From JAUUZQ01 sp964538375 (GTDB lineage: Bacteria > Bacteroidota > Bacteroidia > Bacteroidales > GCA-2748055): a stretch of DNA of 5,899 bases. Where the stretch lies: the NCBI GenBank assembly GCA_964538375.1, contig CAZIFQ010000063.1, forward strand, positions 1 to 5,899, written 5' to 3'. The notes beneath the pieces were generated by a model. That model searched no databases and was not told where the DNA came from. It worked only from the letters and a program-made list of their open reading frames with translations. The position numbers and the translations under genes are program-made. This document shows, in pieces, positions 1 to 4,766 of the stretch. How positions within the stretch are numbered: the stretch's first letter is position 1; the number at the start of each line of letters is the position of its first letter.

Positions 1-90
1 CGCTTAGGCGCAGAGTTAAACAGAGTTTTTTATCAGCAGGACGTGCATGGAGTGTTTTTGGAGGAGCTCGTAAAACTCGCGAGAGAGGGA
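1..90 (+). repeat. Dispersed repeat, A block (left copy, cut by window edge)
   Basis: This stretch matches 1749-1840. The first 45 bases differ from that copy only by one extra T in a T-run; the remainder is looser but ends in the same CTCGCGAGAG core. It contains the CAGAGTTAAACAGAG motif, a style of dispersed repeat often seen in Bacteroidota genomes. In the internal copy the A block is preceded by 15-bp units and a hairpin (1673-1748); here that part would lie outside the window. No coding role is supported. Confidence 0.88.
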
Positions 91-91
91 T

Positions 92-135
92 CCACAGATT
101 GACACAGATGAACACCCTTCGGCAAGCTCAGGGGA
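92..135. repeat. Short dispersed-repeat motifs (CACAGAT type and CTTCGGCAAGCTCAGG type)
   Basis: Two short motifs lie side by side. Bases 92-112 have the CCACAGATT/ACACAGATGAAC pattern found in many bacterial intergenic repeats. Bases 115-133 have the CCCTTCGGCAAGCTCAGGG pattern, whose ends CCCT and AGGG can pair. Neither motif recurs elsewhere in the window, so calling them repeats rests on general familiarity with such sequences and not on internal copies. Confidence 0.55.
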
Positions 136-182
136 GTCCAGATGGAAAGCTGGCGCTTTCTTTACTGGCCCTCTCTTATATT

Positions 183-308
183 AATTACCCTCACCCCGAC
201 CATCTCCCTTGTTTCAATTACCCTCACCCCGACCCTCTTCCTTGTTTCAATTACCCTCACCCCGGCCATCTCCCTTGTTTCAATTATCCTCACCCCGACC
301 CTCTCCCG
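183..308. repeat. 33-bp tandem repeat array, left copy (3 full units plus terminal partial)
   Basis: Units start at 183, 216, 249 and 282, an exact 33-bp period. Each has a 26-nt core of the type AATTACCCTCACCCCGACC followed by a CTCTCCC-like end, then the 7-nt linker TTGTTTC. The last unit has no linker and runs into the hairpin and the conserved tail. Because 33 is a multiple of three and the repeat has no stop in several frames, apparent ORFs cross it in all three + frames and on the - strand; none looks like a real gene. The array at 4399-4525 has the same core but a different linker. Confidence 0.93.
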
Positions 309-387
309 CTGGGAGAGGGAGTGCGCTTCGATTAAGGAATTTAGCTGAGGTTTGGGGGGTGATAAGCCCCGGAGGAGCGACATGTCT
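288..387. repeat. Conserved 100-bp array tail (B end plus C block), copy 1
   Basis: This 100-bp stretch aligns without gaps to 4504-4603 with 4 differences (96% identical by eye). It begins with the last array unit and holds a perfect hairpin with arms CCCTCTCCC (299-307) and GGGAGAGGG (311-319) around GCT. It ends with a CCGGAGGAGCGACATGTCT element. There is no T-run after the hairpin, so a simple intrinsic terminator is unlikely; a REP-like element is the better description. On the - strand it reads as a peptide containing LSQRERVGVRV, a kind of translation I recognise from spuriously annotated repeat ORFs. Confidence 0.9.
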
Positions 388-403
388 TTTTATCTTAGAT
401 AAA
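377..403. repeat. 27-nt shared element with short hairpin (C block), copy 1
   Basis: Bases 377-403 are identical to 1853-1879. The element starts GCGACATGTCT and ends in a small stem, TTTATC (389-394) and GATAAA (398-403) around TTA. In the copy at 4593-4603 only the first 11 bases are kept, so the hairpin part is a separable module. The stem is weak and AT-rich, and its function is unknown. Confidence 0.85.
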
Positions 404-486
404 TACAAAAATAATCGTAACTGCTTTGATATACAATTATTTAGATATTGCGAAATATTTCGTTCCGAAAATTTTGAGAAGAATCA

Positions 487-538
487 TTTGCTGAATTGAC
501 GGTATTGTGCTAAATTGCGTCAATTAAATGACGGTATT
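487..538 (+). promoter_or_regulatory. Candidate promoter and operator-like repeats before ATPase 1
   Basis: A TTTG at 487-490 lies 20 nt before TAAATTGC (511-518), which matches the Bacteroides -7 consensus TAnnTTTG at its first positions but not its last two. An 8-bp inverted repeat AATTGACG (494-501)/CGTCAATT (518-525) brackets the spacer and overlaps the -7-like box. A 10-bp direct repeat TGACGGTATT occurs at 497-506 and 529-538, the second copy ending just before the chosen ATG. This could be a promoter under a repressor. The promoter match is weak; the repeats are directly visible. Confidence 0.4.
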
Positions 539-1672
539 ATGGATTATTTAATCAGAGACAGCGCTAAAAATATAGTAAAGAAATTACAATCCAATAAAGT
601 TGTGCTGGTATTTGGAGCAAGGCGAGTTGGGAAAACGGTACTTGTAAAGGAGATTCTAGACAAAATTAAGGAGCCCGTACTTGTTCTAAACGGAGAAGAT
701 ATAAATGTGCATGATAAGCTTGCGACCAGGAGTATTGAGAATTATAAACAGATTTTAGGTTCATACAAATTATTATATATTGATGAAGCACAGAAGATTC
801 CGGATATTGGCCTGAAGCTAAAACTTATGATTGACGAAATCGAAGGGTTGAGAATAATCATATCTGGTTCATCCTCTTTTGACATTCAAAAAGATGCTGG
901 TGAACCTTTAACCGGAAGAAAATACTCTTTCACATTATTCGCATTATCGGAAAACGAATACAGGCAGGTTGAAAACAGTATTGAAAAAATTGATAAGGTT
1001 CGGGAAAGGCTGGTATTCGGAAATTATCCTGAGCTACTTCATTTAGCAGATAGAGAAGATAAAATTGATTATCTGAATGAAATGGTAAGCTCATATTTAT
1101 TAAAAGATATACTGATTTATGAGAACATTAAGAATTCGCAAAAAATATTTAATTTATTGCGTTTGATAGCTTTTCAAATTGGAGGAGAAGTTTCACTGCA
1201 GGAATTAGGTAAGCAACTTGGAATAAGCAAGAATACAGTTGAAAAATACCTTGATCTATTGAGCAAAGTCTTCATACTTCATAAAGTAGAAGGATTTAGC
1301 AGAAATCTGCGCAAAGAAATAACTAAGAATTCAAGATGGTATTTTCTTGATAACGGAATACGAAATGCTGTAATTGCAAACTTTAACCCTTTAGAATCGA
1401 GGAGTGATATTGGTATTTTATGGGAGAATTACATGATAAGTGAACGGATTAAATACCAGGAATACAGAAGGATAAGTTCGAATAATTATTTCTGGAGAAC
1501 ATATGATCAACAAGAGATAGATTGGGTTGAAGAAAGGGAGGGCACATTATTCGCTTATGAGTTCAAATGGAAAGAAGCAAAAGTGAAGATTCCAACACAA
1601 TGGAAAAACGCTTATTCAGAAACATCATTTGAAGTGATTAGTATGGGAAATTTTGAAAAATGGTTGTCTTGA
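539..1672 (+). CDS. AAA+ ATPase with DUF4143 domain (ATPase 1)
   Basis: This 377-residue protein has the layout of the COG1373-type ATPases (AAA_14 then DUF4143), whose function is unknown. The N-terminal P-loop domain has Walker A GARRVGKT (26-33, Lys32), Walker B LLYIDEAQ (78-85, Asp82/Glu83), a sensor-like IIISGSSSF (106-114) and the family TGRK with Arg127. A winged-helix segment follows at about 217-245. The C-terminal half keeps a PD-(D/E)XK-like set: Glu296, Asp328 and Glu341-x-Lys343. The domain is thought to bind or cut nucleic acid, but that is not shown for this protein. The ATG at 539 was chosen over one at 515 because MDYLIRDSAK resembles usual family starts and the 515 start lies inside the candidate promoter. 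It is AT-rich, appears intact, and its stop abuts a repeat. It differs strongly from ATPases 2 and 3. The cellular role and partner are unknown. Confidence 0.92.
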   Translation: MDYLIRDSAKNIVKKLQSNKVVLVFGARRVGKTVLVKEILDKIKEPVLVLNGEDINVHDKLATRSIENYKQILGSYKLLYIDEAQKIPDIGLKLKLMIDEIEGLRIIISGSSSFDIQKDAGEPLTGRKYSFTLFALSENEYRQVENSIEKIDKVRERLVFGNYPELLHLADREDKIDYLNEMVSSYLLKDILIYENIKNSQKIFNLLRLIAFQIGGEVSLQELGKQLGISKNTVEKYLDLLSKVFILHKVEGFSRNLRKEITKNSRWYFLDNGIRNAVIANFNPLESRSDIGILWENYMISERIKYQEYRRISSNNYFWRTYDQQEIDWVEEREGTLFAYEFKWKEAKVKIPTQWKNAYSETSFEVISMGNFEKWLS

Positions 1673-1748
1673 CTTCACCACAGACGATTTAACCGCAGAC
1701 GAATTCACCGCAGAGTATATTGTTGCCTGCGGCAACGGGGAGGCGCTT
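1673..1748. repeat. 15-bp tandem units and hairpin (front part of composite repeat, internal copy)
   Basis: Three 15-bp units start at 1674, 1689 and 1704, each with a CCRCAGACGA or CCGCAGAG core. They begin one base after the stop codon of ATPase 1. A hairpin follows with arms GTTGCC (1722-1727) and GGCAAC (1731-1736) around TGC. The same order appears at 5841-5899. An open frame of 65 codons crosses this stretch but only translates the repeat. Confidence 0.88.
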
Positions 1749-1840
1749 CGCTTAGGCGCAGAGTTAAACAGAGTTTTTATCAGCAGGACGTGTAGAGAGT
1801 TTTTCTGGAGGGAGCTCGCTAACGCTCGCGAGAGAAGGGA
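1749..1840. repeat. Dispersed repeat, A block (internal copy)
   Basis: This matches 1-90: 44 of the first 45 aligned positions agree with a single T indel, then the match loosens but returns at CTCGCGAGAG. Here the A block is followed almost directly by the GCGACATGTCT element. In the left copy the 33-bp array and about 280 bp lie between them. The repeat therefore appears modular. Confidence 0.88.
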
Positions 1841-1880
1841 AGCTCCGTAGGTGCGACATGTCTTTTTATCTTAGATAAAA
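1841..1880. repeat. C block with hairpin, copy 2
   Basis: AGCTCCGTAGGTGCGACATG resembles AGCTCCGGAGGAGCGACATG at 4581-4600. Bases 1853-1879 are identical to 377-403. The stem is one pair longer here: TTTTATC (1864-1870) and GATAAAA (1874-1880) around TTA. A weak terminator for readthrough from ATPase 1 is possible but unproven. Confidence 0.8.
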
Positions 1881-1910
1881 ACAAAATAGATTATTCCCAT
1901 GGCATTTTCC

Positions 1911-1940
1911 TTGCATATTTAAATTTAAGTTTTAAATTTG
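1911..1940 (+). promoter_or_regulatory. Bacteroides-type promoter for ATPase 2
   Basis: TTG (1911-1913) is followed after 19 nt by TAAATTTG (1933-1940), a full match to the TAnnTTTG -7 consensus. An AT-rich 8-bp inverted repeat, AAATTTAA (1921-1928) and TTAAATTT (1932-1939), overlaps the -7 box and might be an operator, although low complexity makes chance likely. The expected start site near 1947 would leave a leader of only about 5 nt before the ATG at 1952. Confidence 0.5.
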
Positions 1941-1951
1941 CATGGTAACAG

Positions 1952-3109
1952 ATGAAGAACTACGTCAGTCGACATATAGAAGGTGAGATAAAAATAGCGC
2001 TGTCAACGATGCCGGTAACAGCAATTATTGGTCCCAGACAGTGTGGGAAATCTACCCTTTCAAAATATCTTTTAGAAAGTCTTGGAGAGACAATTTATCT
2101 TGACCTGGAGCGGCCTTCTGACCTGCAGAAACTGAATGATGCAGAATGGTTTTTATCTTCACATAAAGAAAAATTGATTTGCATCGATGAAATTCAGAGG
2201 AAACCGGATCTTTTTCCACTCCTGCGGAGCTTATCTGACGAATGGAATGAACCCGGAAAATTTTTAGTCCTGGGATCAGCATCAAGAGATCTTCTGCGAC
2301 AGAGTTCCGAATCGCTTGCCGGTCGTATTTCATACAAAAGACTCACTCCTTTTCTTAGTTCTGAAATTGCAGATAATATCAGTCTGGAAACCTATCTGAT
2401 CAGAGGTGGATTCCCAAAAAGTGTACTTGCAAGGGATGAAACTACATCAACTCAATGGAGAGAAGACTTCATCACTACATTTCTTGAAAGGGATCTCCTG
2501 CAGTGGAAAGGATTCTCATCCGGAACCATGCGGCGCTTATGGCAAATGCTTGCACATGTTAACGGACAGACCGTAAACTACTCACTATTGGGGAAATCAT
2601 TAGGTGTTAGCAACGTAACAATAAGGAATTACATAGATCTCCTGGAAGCTACATTTATGCTTGATGTTATACTTCCTTACCATTCGAATATGGGAAAGAG
2701 ATTGGTAAAATCTCCTAAAGTATATATCTCAGATTCCGGAATCACTTCTGCATTGCTGCATCTGAATAGTTTCTCTGAGTTATACAGTCATCCTGTTTTT
2801 GGATCGATATGGGAGCAAGTAATCCTCTCAAATCTTAAAGGTCATTTTCCCGATGCTCAGATTTTCTTCTACAGAACCAGTGGCGGTGCTGAACTTGATT
2901 TTATAATGCACTATAAAAATAAGCTGCTTGCAATTGAGTGCAAAGCTTCACAATCACCAAAACCAACAAAAGGGTTTTACAGTGCTATTGAAGATATCCA
3001 GCCTGATCACACATTCATTGCATCACCCATAAAAGAGGGATGGGCAATGAGCAAAGCTATTGATGTAGTTGCTATAAGTGAGATGGTTGAGAAGATCAGG
3101 AAATTTTAA
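1952..3109 (+). CDS. AAA+ ATPase with DUF4143 domain (ATPase 2)
   Basis: This 385-residue protein is a full-length AAA_14/DUF4143 ATPase of unknown function. Visible features in order: Walker A GPRQCGKST (27-35, Lys33), Walker B LICIDEIQ (75-82, Asp79/Glu80), sensor-like FLVLGSASRDLL (104-115), SLAGRISYKRLTPF (121-134, Arg125 the likely family arginine), YLIRGGFP (148-155), ERDL (179-182), a winged-helix segment (about 213-237, LGVSNVTIRNYIDLLE) and a C-terminal PD-(D/E)XK-like core with Glu288, Asp316 and Glu329-x-Lys331. The start is supported by the usual family opening (MKNYVSRHIE) and by the promoter just before it. A 35-nt stretch of its 3' part (3000-3034) recurs at 4372-4406, after ATPase 3. 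The final residues match no recognised tag. DNA or RNA binding with ATP-driven remodelling is a family-level guess; no activity can be assigned. Confidence 0.95.
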   Translation: MKNYVSRHIEGEIKIALSTMPVTAIIGPRQCGKSTLSKYLLESLGETIYLDLERPSDLQKLNDAEWFLSSHKEKLICIDEIQRKPDLFPLLRSLSDEWNEPGKFLVLGSASRDLLRQSSESLAGRISYKRLTPFLSSEIADNISLETYLIRGGFPKSVLARDETTSTQWREDFITTFLERDLLQWKGFSSGTMRRLWQMLAHVNGQTVNYSLLGKSLGVSNVTIRNYIDLLEATFMLDVILPYHSNMGKRLVKSPKVYISDSGITSALLHLNSFSELYSHPVFGSIWEQVILSNLKGHFPDAQIFFYRTSGGAELDFIMHYKNKLLAIECKASQSPKPTKGFYSAIEDIQPDHTFIASPIKEGWAMSKAIDVVAISEMVEKIRKF

Positions 3110-3117
3110 GACAAGAC

Positions 3118-3147
3118 AACCCTCACCACGACCCTCTCCCGCTGGGG
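3118..3147. repeat. Solo truncated unit of the 33-bp array
   Basis: Starting 8 nt after the stop of ATPase 2, this stretch repeats the core CCCTCACCACGACCCTCTCC and the GCT loop, but the right arm is cut: GGGG then TTTAATC replaces GGGAGAGGG. It is a single unit with no linker and no C block. It looks like one side of a recombination junction or a decayed array. Confidence 0.8.
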
Positions 3148-3169
3148 TTTAATCTAAAGTTTCTTACAA

Positions 3170-3201
3170 TTTGGGAATTTGATTCCGTTTTTGTAATTTT
3201 G
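3170..3201 (+). promoter_or_regulatory. Bacteroides-type promoter for ATPase 3
   Basis: TTTG (3170-3173), then exactly 20 nt, then TAATTTTG (3194-3201) matches both halves of the Bacteroides consensus. The ATG lies only 4 nt past the -7 box, so a start site about 7 nt downstream would fall at or inside the start codon. Either the transcript is leaderless or the true promoter is elsewhere. Confidence 0.5.
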
Positions 3202-3205
3202 TTGT

Positions 3206-4357
3206 ATGATTCAACGCGAAGCAAAAAAAGAGTTGCTCCAATTGGCCAGTCAATTTAAAGCACTTGCATTGATCGGTCCCCGTCAATCGGGAAAAACTAC
3301 TTTAGCAATTGATACATTTCCGGATTTACCATATATAAGTCTGGAGAATCCTGATACACGAAGATTTGCGATTGAAGATCCTCGTGGATTTTTATCTCAA
3401 TACAAAACAGGAGTCATATTAGACGAAGCCCAGCGGGTACCAGAGCTTTTTTCATATTTACAACAAATACTTGATGAAATAAAAGTATATGGAAAGTTCA
3501 TTATTACCGGATCAAATAATTTTCTTTTACAAGAGAATATTTCTCAAAGTCTGGCAGGAAGAATAGCCTACATGTATCTTCTCCCATTCTCAGTCTCAGA
3601 ACTTGGAGAAAGAGCAACTGAAAATTTGAATAATCTGCTTTACAAAGGTTTTTATCCTCCGGTACATGACCAGCCGGTTCAGTCGGGCAAATGGTATTCG
3701 AATTACATTCAAACATATATTGAAAGAGATGTAAGACAATTAAAAAATATTTCCGATCTGAATGCTTTTAGCCGCTTTATTAAATTATGTGCCGGCAGAA
3801 CGGGACAATTGCTTAATATGAATAACCTGGCTATTGAAGTTGGCGTTGACGGAAAGACCATTTCATCCTGGATAGGAGTATTAGAAAGTAGTTTTATTAT
3901 TCACCGTTTACTACCTCACCACAAAAATTTCAATAAAAGGGTAGTGAAGATGTCCAAATTATATTTCTACGATACCGGATTGGTATGTAATCTTTTAGGG
4001 ATAACAAGTCCGGAACAACTTGCTTCACATTATCTGGCCGGCAGCATATTCGAAAATTTCGTCATCGTTGAGATGATCAAAAACCGACTAAACCGTGGCG
4101 AAAATAACAATCTCTATTTCTGGAGAGACAATGTCGGTCATGAAATTGATGTTATTATCGATACCTCCGGACAACTTTTTCCGCTTGAAATAAAATCGGG
4201 AAAAACAATTACTCAAGACTATTTTAAAAATTTACTTTTCTGGAAAAAACTAGGTAATACTGAACCAGGAAAGGTTATATATGCCGGGGATATTGAAGAG
4301 GTAAGGTCAAACAATATTGTTGTAATTGGATGGAAACAAGGAGTTGTAAGGATGTGA
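3206..4357 (+). CDS. AAA+ ATPase with DUF4143 domain (ATPase 3)
   Basis: This 383-residue protein belongs to the same AAA_14/DUF4143 architecture but to a different branch from its two neighbours. Visible features: Walker A GPRQSGKTT (24-32, Lys30), Walker B VILDEAQR (70-77, Asp73/Glu74), sensor-like FIITGSNNFLL (98-108), SLAGRIAYMYLLPFSVSEL (115-133, Arg119), IERD (172-175), a winged-helix segment (about 201-231) and the PD-(D/E)XK-like residues Glu283, Asp315 and Glu328-x-Lys330. The N-terminus (MIQREAKKELLQLASQFKAL) is typical for the family and supports the ATG at 3206. No Shine-Dalgarno is visible. The gene is complete and AT-rich. Its stop is followed after 14 nt by a relic matching ATPase 2, so it may have landed in, or recombined with, a locus that once held an ATPase-2-like gene. 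Biological role unknown. Confidence 0.95.
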   Translation: MIQREAKKELLQLASQFKALALIGPRQSGKTTLAIDTFPDLPYISLENPDTRRFAIEDPRGFLSQYKTGVILDEAQRVPELFSYLQQILDEIKVYGKFIITGSNNFLLQENISQSLAGRIAYMYLLPFSVSELGERATENLNNLLYKGFYPPVHDQPVQSGKWYSNYIQTYIERDVRQLKNISDLNAFSRFIKLCAGRTGQLLNMNNLAIEVGVDGKTISSWIGVLESSFIIHRLLPHHKNFNKRVVKMSKLYFYDTGLVCNLLGITSPEQLASHYLAGSIFENFVIVEMIKNRLNRGENNNLYFWRDNVGHEIDVIIDTSGQLFPLEIKSGKTITQDYFKNLLFWKKLGNTEPGKVIYAGDIEEVRSNNIVVIGWKQGVVRM

Positions 4358-4371
4358 TGACTATACCACCA

Positions 4372-4406
4372 AGCCTGATCACACATTCATTGCATCGCCC
4401 ATAGAA
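4372..4406 (+). pseudogene. 35-nt 3' relic of an ATPase-2-like DUF4143 gene
   Basis: Aligned with 3000-3034 inside ATPase 2, 33 of 35 bases are identical. In the matching frame it reads KPDHTFIASPIE, against QPDHTFIASPIK in ATPase 2. The match begins 14 nt after the stop of ATPase 3 and ends exactly where the 33-bp array begins at 4407. The rest of such a gene is absent. It is best read as a leftover from deletion or recombination; a conserved short site shared by both places is the alternative. Confidence 0.75.
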
Positions 4407-4525
4407 TCACCCCGACCCTCTCCCATATATCAATTACCCTCACCCCGGCCCTCTCCCATATATCAATTACCCTCTCCACGACCCTCTCCCATATATCAAT
4501 TACCCTCACCCCGGCCCTCTCCCGC
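4399..4525. repeat. 33-bp tandem repeat array, right copy
   Basis: Unit starts in phase fall at 4399 (only its part from 4407 is present), 4432, 4465 and 4498. The core matches the array at 183-308, but the 7-nt linker is ATATATC instead of TTGTTTC, and it is uniform within this array. All four left arms read CCCTCTCCC here, whereas in the left array only the last one does. The array begins flush with the ATPase-2-like relic. Confidence 0.92.
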
Positions 4526-4603
4526 TGGGAGAGGGAGTGCGCTTCGATTAAGGAATTTGGCTGAGGTTTGGGGGATGATAAGCTCCGGAGGAGCGACATG
4601 TCT
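4504..4603. repeat. Conserved 100-bp array tail, copy 2
   Basis: This is the second copy of 288-387, same length with 4 substitutions. The hairpin arms are 4515-4523 and 4527-4535 around GCT. All four base changes alter the amino acid in the - strand reading frame (Gly/Ser, Pro/Ser, Leu/Pro, Val/Ala), which argues against a real protein being encoded there. After 4603 the sequence departs from the other copies. Confidence 0.9.
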
Positions 4604-4633
4604 GTTTCATCATTTACTATAAAATTTAACAAC

Positions 4634-4677
4634 TCCCCCACTGGGCGTTAGCCCAAAGCGCGGGAAGGCCCGAGCCC
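4634..4677. other. GC-rich hairpin cluster upstream of the symporter
   Basis: Within an AT-rich surround this short stretch is very rich in G+C. It can form TGGGC (4642-4646)/GCCCA (4651-4655) around GTTA and CGGG (4661-4664)/CCCG (4669-4672) around AAGG. Three GCCC motifs (4651, 4668 and 4674) could compete for the same GGGC. No known riboswitch or ncRNA family is recognised. It could be a further repeat type, an RNA leader or a decayed fragment. Confidence 0.4.
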
Positions 4678-4698
4678 TTTCAAAAATAATGATGGGGA

Positions 4699-4722
4699 TA
4701 AAAGGGGTACCCGCCCCTTTTA
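4699..4722. terminator. Terminator-like hairpin before the symporter
   Basis: A 9-bp stem (TAAAAGGGG at 4699-4707 and CCCCTTTTA at 4714-4722) encloses a 6-nt loop. The A-run and T-run within the arms make it usable in either direction. It lies 44 bp before the symporter ATG, so it would insulate that gene from readthrough, or act as an attenuator if a promoter lies upstream. No long T-tract follows the stem, which lowers confidence. Confidence 0.5.
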
Positions 4723-4766
4723 ATAAAAATATCTATATTTAAATCCTAAACCAAGCAAACCCTATC

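Noticed and set aside
299..319. Intrinsic terminator at the CCCTCTCCC/GGGAGAGGG hairpin
   Set aside because: The stem is strong but no T-run follows on either strand; the sequence is a dispersed repeat copy, also present at 4515-4535.
162..383. - strand ORF of 73 codons with SLSQRERVGVRV and VIETRE repeats
   Set aside because: It is a translation of the repeat. The paired copy at 4387-4641 differs by 4 bases in the shared 100 bp and all four change the residue, which does not suggest selection on a protein.
99..499. Overlapping + strand ORFs (99-335, 142-348, 209-499) with repeated NYPHPDHLP-like or LPSPRPSP-like peptides
   Set aside because: They only translate the 33-bp array, which is open in all three frames because its period is a multiple of three. 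No start signal or family match is visible.
1653..1850. + strand ORF of 65 codons overlapping the end of ATPase 1
   Set aside because: It consists of the 15-bp units and A block read through; it has no protein family features.
2052..2333. - strand ORF opposite ATPase 2
   Set aside because: It is the shadow of a well-supported gene with conserved motifs on the + strand. The same applies to 3504-3716 opposite ATPase 3.
539..4357. Insertion sequence or transposon carrying the ATPases
   Set aside because: No transposase is encoded, and no terminal inverted repeats with target duplications were found by eye. The flanking repeats are direct.
183..4525. CRISPR array
   Set aside because: The repeated part is 26 nt but the linkers are only 7 nt and identical within each array, and there are no cas genes.
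4387..4641. - strand ORF of 84 codons with VIDIWER repeats
   Set aside because: Same artefact from the second array; it also runs through the ATPase relic and has no independent support.
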